Under the pieces are notes generated by a model. That model was not told where the DNA came from and did no database searches. It saw nothing but the letters and a program-made list of their open reading frames with translations. The translations under genes were made by a program, and so were the position numbers. A stretch of 29,939 bases of DNA, taken from Armatimonadota bacterium. Its GTDB lineage: Bacteria > Armatimonadota > Fimbriimonadia > Fimbriimonadales > Fimbriimonadaceae. Shown here piece after piece: positions 7,826 to 15,588 of this stretch; position 1 is the stretch's first letter; every line of letters begins with the position of its first letter. Location of the stretch: contig JAEVZK010000060.1 of the NCBI GenBank assembly GCA_023392285.1, forward strand, positions 1 through 29,939, in the 5' to 3' direction.

Positions 7826-9799
7826 TTGCTACGAAAACAGATTGCGAACCAGATTTCCACCGTCGTCGCCGAGCTTCGGCAAGCGTCCAAATTGCCTGCC
7901 GACGCACCCGATCACGTTGAAATTTTGGACACCAAACAGCCAGAGCACGGGGATTACAGCTGTAATTACGCTATGGTAAATGCCAAGCGGCTTGGCATGA
8001 ACCCTCGTGCTTTGGCCACGTTGATCGTTGAAAATCTTGCATCTGACGACCTGATCGAATCCGTGGAAATTGCCGGTCCCGGCTTCATCAATCTGCGATT
8101 GCGAAAGAAGGCAGTAGCATCGTCGATTTCTGATTTCTTGAACGCGGCGGATCCCTTTGCAGCCGTCCAGGTAGACAACCCCCAAGCCTACAACGTGGAA
8201 TTTGTTTCGGTAAATCCGAACGGCCCCATCACCGTCGGATCCGGCCGTGGGGCGGCGTTTGGCGACAGCTTGGCGCGAATCTTCCAGGCCGTCGGTCACA
8301 AGGTGCACCGCGAATATTACATCAACGATGGCGTGAACTCGGAGCAAATGAGGGTCTTTGCCGATTCCGTCCGCTACTTCTACCGCAGGGCTTCTGGAAT
8401 CGATGGAACATTCCCGGAAAAAGGCTACCGGGGAGATTACGTAGAGGATGTGGCCATGGCGATTCGCGAGCGCCACCCCGCGAAAGAAAATGAATCTCTC
8501 GATTGGTTTCAGGCCGAAGCACAGGCCATGATGCTGGAGCGCCAGAGGGGAGACCTCGCCCTGTTCGGAGTCGAATTCGACGAGTGGTTCTCCGAACAGT
8601 CGCTTCACGATTCTGGCGACGTGGAGGCAAGTGTCGCCGAACTTGTCGCAAAAGGCGCCGCCGACGATGCGCCTGTGCGGACCGTTCTGAAGCTGGCGAA
8701 AGGCGGCGTGATCACTGAAGTTGAGAAACAAACGCAGACCGAGGCCATGGAACTCGAAGACGAGCATGATGAGGCCGCAGCTTCAAGCGAAGCTGCCACT
8801 CAAACCACCTTATGGCTTCGTTCGACGAAATTCGGCGACGACATGGACCGAGTGCTCCGACGCCGCGACGGACGTCTCACCTACATCGCAAGCGATGTCA
8901 GCTACCACCGAGATAAGTTCAAGCGACCTCATCCCGAAGCCAACAAGCTTTTCACCATTCTCGGCCCCGATCATCACGGCTATATCGCGCGTTTACGTGC
9001 TGTCCTGGCGGCGCTGCTCGAACAACCACCGGCCCAGTCGGGCAACGACCTGCAGCCGTTAAACGAAATCGAGAGCCAAATCTATCGAACGCCCGCCGAA
9101 CGGGAGGCATGCCAACGCGCACTTGAAGAAGCAAGGACAAAGTTGGAGGTAGTCATTTTCCAAATTGTTCGATTTGTACAAGATGGGAAGCCTGCGCCTA
9201 TGCGGAAGCGAGACGGCAATATCTATGAACTGCGAGATCTCATCACTGAATTGGGTGAATCAGTAGCACCAACTACTACTAAATCGGAGCAGCAGCGAAT
9301 CGGTGCTGACGTCGCCAGGTTCTTTTATTTGATGCGGAGCCACGAGACCCACATGGACTTCGATATCGATCTCGCAAAGAAAGGAAGCGACGATAACCCA
9401 GTCTTCTATGTGCAGTACGCCCACGCCAGGATCGCGGGCGTCATCCGAAAGGCAGAGGAAAGTGGATTCGAAGGCATCTCCCAATTCGATCCCTCCCATC
9501 TGAAGGATGAGCGGGAAATTGCACTCATCAAAAAGATCCACGATATGCCCGAAGAAGTCGCTAGTGCCGCTAAAGACTATGGTGTTCACCGGCTAGCGAC
9601 CTATGCGATCGAGCTTGCACGCACCTACCATCATTTTTACGACGCCTGCCGTGTTGTTCAACCCGGCCAGCCTGACTTAACTAGGGCGCGGCTTGCCCTT
9701 TGTGAGGCGGCAAAGAGGACGTTGGCGGAAGCCTTAAACCTGTTGGGGATAAGTGCGCCAACAGAAATGAGACGTCAAGTTGAAGAACTTATCATATAA
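7826..9799 (+). CDS. argS: Arginyl-tRNA synthetase, with two insertions and a variant HIGH motif
   Basis: This class I synthetase charges tRNA-Arg with arginine. The TTG start is chosen because the sequence from there (MLRKQIANQI) aligns with usual ArgS N-termini; there is no clear ribosome site. The N-terminal tRNA-recognition domain covers about 1-100. The catalytic signature is NPNGPITVGSGRGAAFGD (130-147), where the HIGH motif reads TVGS (136-139), so both histidines are replaced. The KMSK-equivalent is MRKRDGN (459-465). The anticodon-binding DALR domain fills the last 130 residues. At 657 residues it is about 100 longer than usual, explained by an acidic Gln/Glu/Ala-rich insertion at about 298-328 and a second insertion at about 398-438. 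The full-length frame and intact C-terminus argue against a pseudogene. Confidence 0.94.
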   Translation: MLRKQIANQISTVVAELRQASKLPADAPDHVEILDTKQPEHGDYSCNYAMVNAKRLGMNPRALATLIVENLASDDLIESVEIAGPGFINLRLRKKAVASSISDFLNAADPFAAVQVDNPQAYNVEFVSVNPNGPITVGSGRGAAFGDSLARIFQAVGHKVHREYYINDGVNSEQMRVFADSVRYFYRRASGIDGTFPEKGYRGDYVEDVAMAIRERHPAKENESLDWFQAEAQAMMLERQRGDLALFGVEFDEWFSEQSLHDSGDVEASVAELVAKGAADDAPVRTVLKLAKGGVITEVEKQTQTEAMELEDEHDEAAASSEAATQTTLWLRSTKFGDDMDRVLRRRDGRLTYIASDVSYHRDKFKRPHPEANKLFTILGPDHHGYIARLRAVLAALLEQPPAQSGNDLQPLNEIESQIYRTPAEREACQRALEEARTKLEVVIFQIVRFVQDGKPAPMRKRDGNIYELRDLITELGESVAPTTTKSEQQRIGADVARFFYLMRSHETHMDFDIDLAKKGSDDNPVFYVQYAHARIAGVIRKAEESGFEGISQFDPSHLKDEREIALIKKIHDMPEEVASAAKDYGVHRLATYAIELARTYHHFYDACRVVQPGQPDLTRARLALCEAAKRTLAEALNLLGISAPTEMRRQVEELII

Positions 9800-9820
9800 T
9801 GTCTTGTGTCAGAGGATTGT

Positions 9821-9825
9821 AGGAG
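9821..9825 (+). promoter_or_regulatory. Ribosome binding site AGGAG that decides the start at 9833
   Basis: AGGAG lies seven bases before the ATG at 9833. The frame is open back to an ATG at 9806, but that codon lacks such a site and would put charged residues before the signal peptide. Confidence 0.7.
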
Positions 9826-9832
9826 AAAAAAC

Positions 9833-10501
9833 ATGATCAAAGTCGCTTCCTTTCTTGCAATGTTGTCAGCAGCTGCACTGAGCGCCGCTCAAGTGGATAT
9901 CAATGATTCCGTCACCAATTACGCCATCTTGAACGGCTCAAAAATGGTGGGGCAACATGAAACCTCAACTTCACATGTGGCTTATCGAGGTGCAAACGTC
10001 ATCTACATTCAACAGAAGACGCAGATGTTCGACGAAGATGGATCAATCGGCTCCGAAACGATGTTGCAGACATGGATTACACCAGCAGGTCAACCAATTA
10101 CCTCTGTGCAAACAATTCTCACGGGAGGAGTTCGCAATCGATCGACGGCTGAATTTGAGCCGAACAAGATCAAGCTTTCAGACTCTGACGGCAACTTTCG
10201 AGTTGTCGCGATGAATGACACCAAGTCTCTCTTCGGAACATCGATTCAGCCCCTCATTCAGCAGGGGGCACTCATCAAGGAGAAGCGCGAGTTTTACGGC
10301 CTTAATTTTAAGGATGGTAGTTTGGTGAAGGGTGCCATCACATACATCGGCGACACAACAATAATGCTACAAGGAAGTTCCGTGCATGTTCGTGAAATTG
10401 ATTCGACCGTCTCTAACCAAACAACAAAAACCTTTATTGGTGACGATGGCAAACCTGTTCTGATTATGCTGGCTAATGGCTTGACTATGATGCCGAATTG
10501 A
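9833..10501 (+). CDS. Secreted protein of unknown function (paralogue 1)
   Basis: A 222-residue protein beginning MIKVASFLAMLSAAALSAAQ, a standard Sec signal peptide with likely cleavage after the ALSAA segment. The mature part is rich in beta-strand-like stretches with no Cys and no catalytic motif I recognise. It has a WITPAGQPI segment in the middle and an EKREFYGLNF segment in the C-terminal half. Similar elements in the same order occur in the next gene (WLTPDGKII, RDKEFYRCDP), so the two look like diverged tandem duplicates. It begins 33 bases after argS. No function is assigned. Confidence 0.8.
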   Translation: MIKVASFLAMLSAAALSAAQVDINDSVTNYAILNGSKMVGQHETSTSHVAYRGANVIYIQQKTQMFDEDGSIGSETMLQTWITPAGQPITSVQTILTGGVRNRSTAEFEPNKIKLSDSDGNFRVVAMNDTKSLFGTSIQPLIQQGALIKEKREFYGLNFKDGSLVKGAITYIGDTTIMLQGSSVHVREIDSTVSNQTTKTFIGDDGKPVLIMLANGLTMMPN

Positions 10502-10560
10502 TCGAACTATCCTGAGGAAGTTCAGGCGGCTCTAAGTAGTAATAGCAATAAGGGACTGTC

Positions 10561-11457
10561 ATGATTTCGCTAGTTGTGATGACGTGCCAGGTTCGCACCT
10601 CTGGCATGCCCCAAATCGAGTACAAGATGCCGATTCTGGGTGGCCAGCGCGAAATAGCGGTTGGCCCAAAACCTTATGTGTTCACGCTTCTCGGCGGTTA
10701 CTATGAGAGGGACTACGCGGCTACCACGATTCCCCCTGGACCCGATACCGCTGGAGGCTACGTGGACAGCATGGCCCCCGGGGGGATCGTCACGAAGTCG
10801 CTCGGTTCGCTTGATTGGTCGACGAAGGAAGATAAAGTCATCGATCAAAATTGCATCGTCATTACGAGCACCGGGCGCTGGAATCAATCGTTTGGCAAGA
10901 AACCCAATGAAGTGAAATGGACAAACGAGGCGAAACAGCAATATTGGCTCACCCCTGACGGCAAAATTATCCGCCAATATTTTCAGCTCACGACCCCGCA
11001 AGGCACCCAATCCGCGGATTTGACCTATGGAACCGACAGCATTCAACGTCGCTACACAAATCTGCAAGGGAAGACGTCCTTTGGCGAAATTTTCCCCATC
11101 TGCGGGATGGATGCTCTTCACGAGCAGTTCCGGCCCATGCTCGCCCACGGGAAAGTATTGCTTCGCGACAAAGAATTTTATCGCTGTGATCCCCTTACCG
11201 GTGGGCTCGAGAAATGCGAAGCCCACATCTCTGGCAAGTTCCAGGGCAAGTATCTAGGAGCTGGCTTTCGCGGAACCACCGTAGACATCGTCGGCCCCGC
11301 CAAGGATAAGCAAACCGCCTATGTCAGCGACGACGACGATTTGGTACAAGTCAAGATCGACCAAGATCGTTTCTTTGTGATCAATGTAGTTCCCAAGAGC
11401 CGCCTGGACGAGTTTCATCGCCCCATCCCGGCGATCCCTCCGCCGTCTGGCGGATAA
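10561..11457 (+). CDS. Probable secreted or surface protein of unknown function (paralogue 2)
   Basis: A 298-residue protein following paralogue 1 after 59 bases. The N-terminus MISLVVMTCQVRTSG is short and hydrophobic with a Cys at position 9. It is too short for a convincing lipoprotein signal, so the export route is unclear. The body is beta-rich with acidic runs near the C-terminus (SDDDD) and a Pro-rich tail. Shared order of motifs with the preceding gene (W-[IL]-T-P-x-G in the middle, K-x-E-F-Y later) suggests common origin. A weak AGGG ribosome site lies upstream. An ATG further downstream cannot be excluded. No family recognised. Confidence 0.72.
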   Translation: MISLVVMTCQVRTSGMPQIEYKMPILGGQREIAVGPKPYVFTLLGGYYERDYAATTIPPGPDTAGGYVDSMAPGGIVTKSLGSLDWSTKEDKVIDQNCIVITSTGRWNQSFGKKPNEVKWTNEAKQQYWLTPDGKIIRQYFQLTTPQGTQSADLTYGTDSIQRRYTNLQGKTSFGEIFPICGMDALHEQFRPMLAHGKVLLRDKEFYRCDPLTGGLEKCEAHISGKFQGKYLGAGFRGTTVDIVGPAKDKQTAYVSDDDDLVQVKIDQDRFFVINVVPKSRLDEFHRPIPAIPPPSGG

Positions 11458-11660
11458 ACTAGTGATATCAACTCTACGCTCTTAATTCGCCTCCTGCTCG
11501 CGATGATCTTAGGTGGCGGAATCGGATATGCCTACCACCTTCTGATGAAAGCAGTGGGTTCAACATGAATCAATCGCAAAAGGCCGGCGGTGCCGGTTCT
11601 CTTGGGAGTGGCAATTGCCATTGCCGCAGTTTTTGCTAGCAGTTAGCGCTACTACTAACT
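11458..11660 (+). other. Gap with possible small membrane-protein ORF remnants
   Basis: No confident gene. A frame running from 11458 to the TGA at 11566-11568 encodes a glycine-rich hydrophobic segment, but its only ATG is at 11503 (21 residues, MILGGGIGYAYHLLMKAVGS plus one Thr) and it has no ribosome site. The same frame after the TGA encodes a second hydrophobic stretch (VPVLLGVAIAIAAVFASS) ending at a TAG near 11645. This looks like a decayed or fragmentary small membrane protein, faintly like DUF6132 proteins. It could also be a very short real ORF or chance. Confidence 0.3.
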
Positions 11661-12755
11661 ATGGACCCTATCGCCGTCTACATTCACACTCCGTTCTGTC
11701 CAAGCAAGTGCGGTTATTGCGACTTCAATTCCTATGCGATGTCGGGCTCTATCATGGAGAGGACGACCGCCGCAATCTGTTCTGAGATTAGACAGTCTCC
11801 TTGGAAAGGCATTCCGTCCAAGACGATTTTCTTTGGAGGCGGAACCCCCACTTTCCTGCCCGAAGATCAACTCCTTGCCATTCTCGATGCGGTCGTTTCC
11901 ATTCATCCCCCCGTTCCTGATTGTGAGATCACGTCAGAATCCAACCCTGGTACGGCCGACGCGGAAAAGTATAAGAATATGCGTCTAGCTGGTTTTAATC
12001 GACTCTCGCTCGGTGCGCAGAGCTTTCAGGATGCCGATCTGATCAGACTTGAACGTGTCCACCAGAGTTCGGAAATCTATCGGGCAGTCGATCTGGCGAA
12101 AAATGCAGGTTTTAACAATATAAACCTCGACTTAATGTTTGCACTTCCCAGTCAAAGTCTCATCGCGTGGAATCGGAATTTAACGACAGCACTGGAGATA
12201 AGACCTGATCATCTCAGCTTGTATTGTCTCACTATCGAGCCAAACACAACATTTTACAAACAACACCTGCGAGGTCAGCTAGCTTTGCCGGACGACGAGG
12301 TTCAGGTGGAAATGTATGAAGACTGCCTAAGCCGTCTCGAGAAGAGTGGATACAAACAGTACGAAATCTCAAATTTCGCCTTGCCGGGCAAGGAATGTCG
12401 ACACAACCTCTGCTATTGGCACAACGAACCCTACGCGTCCTACGGGCCGGGCGCGGTCGGTTGTATGGAGGGCGTCCGCTATACGAATCTTAAGCATCCC
12501 GCCGGGTACTGCGATGCGGTCGAAAGTGGATCCAAACTCCAATTTGAACAGGAGCAATTAAGCGATGACACCAGGAAGGTCGAGCAGATCATGCTCGGTC
12601 TGCGGCTCAACGAAGGGATTGGTCTCGAACTCCTTGAGGGGCGATCGTTGGATCGACTGAAATCGCTCGGCTGGATCGAATCAGACTCAGACAGAGTGCG
12701 CCTCTCCAGGCTCGGCAGGCACTTCTGTTCGGAAGTGGCCCTCGAGCTGATCTGA
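11661..12755 (+). CDS. hemW: HemW-like radical SAM protein (heme chaperone)
   Basis: A radical SAM protein of 364 residues. The cluster motif is CPSKCGYCDF near residues 13-22 (CxxxCxxC), preceded by the family hallmark VYIHTPF. GGGTPTFL, ESNPGT and RLSLGAQSF follow in the order seen in HemN/HemW. Length and C-terminal domain (QIMLGLRLNEGI) fit HemW, a heme-binding chaperone that passes heme to respiratory proteins, rather than HemN, which is longer at the N-terminus. The stop lies 17 bases before the next gene. There is no visible Shine-Dalgarno site. Confidence 0.88.
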   Translation: MDPIAVYIHTPFCPSKCGYCDFNSYAMSGSIMERTTAAICSEIRQSPWKGIPSKTIFFGGGTPTFLPEDQLLAILDAVVSIHPPVPDCEITSESNPGTADAEKYKNMRLAGFNRLSLGAQSFQDADLIRLERVHQSSEIYRAVDLAKNAGFNNINLDLMFALPSQSLIAWNRNLTTALEIRPDHLSLYCLTIEPNTTFYKQHLRGQLALPDDEVQVEMYEDCLSRLEKSGYKQYEISNFALPGKECRHNLCYWHNEPYASYGPGAVGCMEGVRYTNLKHPAGYCDAVESGSKLQFEQEQLSDDTRKVEQIMLGLRLNEGIGLELLEGRSLDRLKSLGWIESDSDRVRLSRLGRHFCSEVALELI

Positions 12756-12772
12756 TTACTCATACTCTTCTT

Positions 12773-14317
12773 ATGCAATTGAAGATGTGGAGTTACGATC
12801 TCGCCCGCGAGCAAGCACCGACTCGCGATCACCTGGTCGAGCTTTGCCGCCTCACATTGGACTCAGGTTACAACGCCCTGGGCCTTTATATGGAACACCG
12901 ATTTGCCTACCCCAGCGCACCTTGGGCAGCGGGTCGCGGCTGTGTCACCCCCGACGATGTCCGCTATCTCCAAAGTGAGTTCCCAAGCTTGCAGTTGATC
13001 CCGTTCGTAAATCTTCTTGGCCATTTCGAGGGCATGCTCTACACCGAGTACGGCAAGCGATTTGCGGAAGAGCGTTTCCAAGGCATGCAAGCGTGTCCTT
13101 CCAACCCAGAGTTCGTCAAGCTGTGCCTCGCCTTAGTCGACGATGTGATCTCGATCTTTCAAAGCGACATCATCCACATAGGGGGCGACGAAACTGCGCA
13201 GCTTGCTCGGTGCGACCGCTGTAAAGGCGATTCCTCGGACCCGAATCGAAAGGCTCAACTTTACGGCGATCATTTTGGTCCCTTGGCAGAGCGCGTGACA
13301 GCGGCGGGAAGAGTTCCTGCCGTCTGGGGGGACATGTTTCTTGAGCATATAAGCGCGCTCGAATCATTGCCCAAGTCCACCATCATCTTCGACTGGCAAT
13401 ATTTCTCGTCGCCTATGGCCTCCAGTGCAAAGTTCATTCAAGCTGGCCATCCGGTTGTTTGCTGCCCGACAATTCAGACCTACAACTCGTCCTGGATGAA
13501 TCTGCTGCAGAGCGAGTTGAACATACGTCAGGCTGTCGAGGCCGCCGAAGAACTGGGTGCGAGCGGAGTGTGCGTCACCACTTGGGAGTGCGCGCTGTTC
13601 GGAAACTACGAAACGCTCTTCCCTGCCCTCGAAAGCTCAGGCAAGATCCTTACCAGCGGAGAAGGATCTTCAGTATCGGAAGTCGAGGCTGATGATTCTC
13701 TGCTCCTCAAGGGGTATTTCGCCGGAGGGGACGAACTTGCACGGTGGGCGAAGCTGATGGGCGTTGACCTGCTCCAGCTGGGAGGGCCATTTTCCTACTC
13801 TCAGACTCGATCTTCTCTGAAGGCACGATTACTGCTCTACTCAAATCCCTTTTTGGCTTGGCTCTACCACGGCGAAGAGTTGAGCGGATCAATTGGTGAT
13901 GCGGCTCTAGAGATCCTCGAGGAAGCGATTGCGATCGCTCCCAATTCAGCATATCGAGGGGTCTCCGAATTCGTTAAGCTTGCAATTGATTTCATTCGTT
14001 ATGCAGAGCAGGCTCGCCAAGCGTATGCGAACGAATTGCCCGGAGTCGCGACTTCGACTCTCGCGCCTTGTCGGCAAATCTTCACTAATCTGGAAAAGAT
14101 CGCCTACGCAACTCACAAACGAATCGGGGGATCGCTGGCTGATGTCGAGCGCTGTCGGCGCGCCAAACTACACATCGAAACGGTCATTAAGCGCATCAAA
14201 GAATACGGAGATGGATCGCTCGGCTACCTGCCCGCATTCGAGATCATCTCACACCCGAAATTCATGCCACACGATCAAGCCTGCTGGTGGTTGATCAACA
14301 AATGGGCGAACGAATAG
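12773..14317 (+). CDS. GH20-family glycoside hydrolase, cytoplasmic
   Basis: A 514-residue protein with a beta-N-acetylhexosaminidase-type TIM barrel. The diagnostic HIGGDE motif is at 135-140, giving the catalytic Asp139-Glu140 pair of substrate-assisted catalysis. The upstream barrel strand PFVNLLGHFEG (77-87) also fits. There is no signal peptide and no N-terminal GH20b domain: the barrel begins almost at residue 1, so it probably acts in the cytoplasm on imported amino-sugar glycosides. The C-terminal 200 residues are helical and not recognised. An ATG four codons in is an alternative start. Its TAG stop directly abuts the TAG of the convergent holB gene (TAGCTA). Confidence 0.85.
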   Translation: MQLKMWSYDLAREQAPTRDHLVELCRLTLDSGYNALGLYMEHRFAYPSAPWAAGRGCVTPDDVRYLQSEFPSLQLIPFVNLLGHFEGMLYTEYGKRFAEERFQGMQACPSNPEFVKLCLALVDDVISIFQSDIIHIGGDETAQLARCDRCKGDSSDPNRKAQLYGDHFGPLAERVTAAGRVPAVWGDMFLEHISALESLPKSTIIFDWQYFSSPMASSAKFIQAGHPVVCCPTIQTYNSSWMNLLQSELNIRQAVEAAEELGASGVCVTTWECALFGNYETLFPALESSGKILTSGEGSSVSEVEADDSLLLKGYFAGGDELARWAKLMGVDLLQLGGPFSYSQTRSSLKARLLLYSNPFLAWLYHGEELSGSIGDAALEILEEAIAIAPNSAYRGVSEFVKLAIDFIRYAEQARQAYANELPGVATSTLAPCRQIFTNLEKIAYATHKRIGGSLADVERCRRAKLHIETVIKRIKEYGDGSLGYLPAFEIISHPKFMPHDQACWWLINKWANE

Positions 14318-15256
14318 CTAGCGGAGCACTTTTGCGAAGAGAGCGTCGAACACAAGGCCCGGATTGGCGTTGCCCACAATTCGTCGATGAGCGTCCGCCA
14401 TCTCCAGAAGTGCGCCTGGGCGGTGATCGGGCAGCCCTCCGTAGACGCTTGCCAGCACCTCGAGAGCTTCCGCATCCGCCGTTCGCGCGTTGCAATCGAG
14501 CGCTTGTTGGAGGGCATCGGCAAGAGCTGCGAATCGGTCGGAAGCACTGAGCGCCTCATGAACGTGCATGCGGGGCAGAGACTGCGCGAATTCCGCAATC
14601 GCGCGGTACGCATGCTCGTGCTCCAAAATTTCTCTAATCCGCCCCGGAGTTCCCTGCGCCGCGTCAAGCACCCAGCGCTCTTGATCGGCGCTCTCCCCGA
14701 TTTCGCATGCAATCGCCACACAGCGAGAAAGAATCGTGGGCGGGAGAGAGCCAACTGAAGTGGTGGTCAGAACGAACCTTCCGTAGTCTGGCGGTTCCTC
14801 TAGTGTTTTCAGCAAACCGTTCGCAGTTGAGGCATTCATGCGCTCCGCGTCTTGAATCCATACCACTTTCGATCGAGAGGCGAGCGGAGCCGTGCGAAGA
14901 AACTCAAATGCTGGCGGCTCGGGATCATCCGCCTCGGGAGGTCTCTGGCGGGTCAAAGCGGCGGATTTGATCATCCGGCTCCGCCCCCATGGACGGATTG
15001 CCAAGAAGTCGACGCTTCGTCCCCGCTCAAAGGTCAAACAGGCGGAACAGGATCCGCAGGCACCTTCAGGCCCAGGGTTCGTGCAGAGCCAACCCTTCGC
15101 AAGAACCTTGGCGAGTTCATCCGATCCGGCTCCTCTAGCACCATAGAGCAGCACCGAATGGATCGGCAAGCCTCTAGAGGTGAATTGCAACACCGCCTTC
15201 TTCGCCCGGTCGAGTCCCGGCAGAGCCTGCAGTTCAGAAGCGGTGGAATTGCTCAA
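14318..15256 (-). CDS. holB: DNA polymerase III delta-prime subunit (clamp loader)
   Basis: This is a AAA+ clamp-loader subunit that helps load the sliding clamp. Visible marks are the four-Cys zinc module in CTNPGPEGACGSCSAC, the helix around NGLLKTLEEPP and the SRC motif (TILSRC) that acts on neighbouring ATP sites. The P-loop reads GARGAGSDE and lacks the Walker A lysine, so it should not hydrolyse ATP, as is common for delta-prime. The length is 312 residues. Its start overlaps the end of darA by 23 bases, a strong sign of translational coupling. The darA-holB neighbourhood is also seen in Firmicutes. Confidence 0.92.
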   Translation of the reverse strand: MSNSTASELQALPGLDRAKKAVLQFTSRGLPIHSVLLYGARGAGSDELAKVLAKGWLCTNPGPEGACGSCSACLTFERGRSVDFLAIRPWGRSRMIKSAALTRQRPPEADDPEPPAFEFLRTAPLASRSKVVWIQDAERMNASTANGLLKTLEEPPDYGRFVLTTTSVGSLPPTILSRCVAIACEIGESADQERWVLDAAQGTPGRIREILEHEHAYRAIAEFAQSLPRMHVHEALSASDRFAALADALQQALDCNARTADAEALEVLASVYGGLPDHRPGALLEMADAHRRIVGNANPGLVFDALFAKVLR

Positions 15257-15563
15257 CGTCGAGAAGGAAGAGTACCGCCCCGCCGACCGGCACCTTCACC
15301 GGAGCGGGAATAAACGTCGCTGGCTGGGATGCCTCAAATGGCATGACGTTCATAACCTGATCGCGAGTTTGACAATGCTGGGCGAAGATTTGCTTCAGCA
15401 TTTGAATCTCCTCGTCCTCGATCCCGAGCAAAAAAGTCGTGTTCCCTTCGCGCAAGAAGCCGCCGGTCGAGCCAATGATCGTAAATTTGAACCCAGCCCG
15501 AACAAGTTCTTCGGTGACTTTGCCCTTATCGCGGTTATGGACGATGCTTATTGCTAGTTTCAC
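15234..15563 (-). CDS. darA: DarA/PstA-type cyclic-di-AMP receptor (PII-like)
   Basis: A 109-residue PII-like protein, the same length as Bacillus DarA (YaaQ). The GTG start is chosen because the family N-terminus (M-K-L-I-V-A-I-V) matches VKLAISIV; the frame is open further upstream but without similarity. The ligand-loop signature TGGFLREGNTTFLLGIED is intact, and the C-terminus ends VEQFHRF as in the family. It binds c-di-AMP and is thought to relay it to unknown partners. It follows the oxidoreductase gene by 25 bases, yet has its own TATAAT nine bases before the GTG, suggesting a leaderless transcript. Confidence 0.93.
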   Translation of the reverse strand: MKLAISIVHNRDKGKVTEELVRAGFKFTIIGSTGGFLREGNTTFLLGIEDEEIQMLKQIFAQHCQTRDQVMNVMPFEASQPATFIPAPVKVPVGGAVLFLLDVEQFHRF

Positions 15564-15572
15564 TGGTGGCTG

Positions 15573-15578
15573 ATTATA
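15573..15578 (-). promoter_or_regulatory. -10 box for a possible leaderless darA transcript
   Basis: A perfect TATAAT on the minus strand with only nine bases between it and the darA GTG. Transcription would begin at or just before the start codon. There is no Shine-Dalgarno site in between. The -35 region (around GAGCAA, 17 bases upstream) is poor, and the box lies between the upstream stop and the darA start. Confidence 0.5.
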
Positions 15579-15588
15579 ATACGCCTGA

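Noticed and set aside
7829..8767. 312-residue minus-strand open frame inside argS
   Set aside because: Antisense to the conserved ArgS catalytic region; the composition is that of a shadow frame.
10508..10525. CCTGA...TCAGG hairpin between the two secreted-protein genes as a terminator
   Set aside because: Stem of only five bases and no T run after it.
10570..11226. 218-residue minus-strand open frame opposite the second secreted protein
   Set aside because: No motif or ribosome site. The plus-strand frame shows paralogy with its neighbour.
11503..11645. Selenocysteine read-through of the TGA at 11566
   Set aside because: No SECIS-like hairpin seen after the TGA, no Cys-aligned position, and the frame has no proper start.
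14315..14320. TAGCTA, the abutting convergent stops of the GH20 and holB genes, as a functional palindrome
   Set aside because: Six bases are explained by two adjacent TAG stops; no stem extends beyond it.
14318..15256. holB as a pseudogene because Walker A lacks Lys
   Set aside because: Delta-prime subunits commonly lack a functional P-loop; the zinc module and SRC motif are intact.
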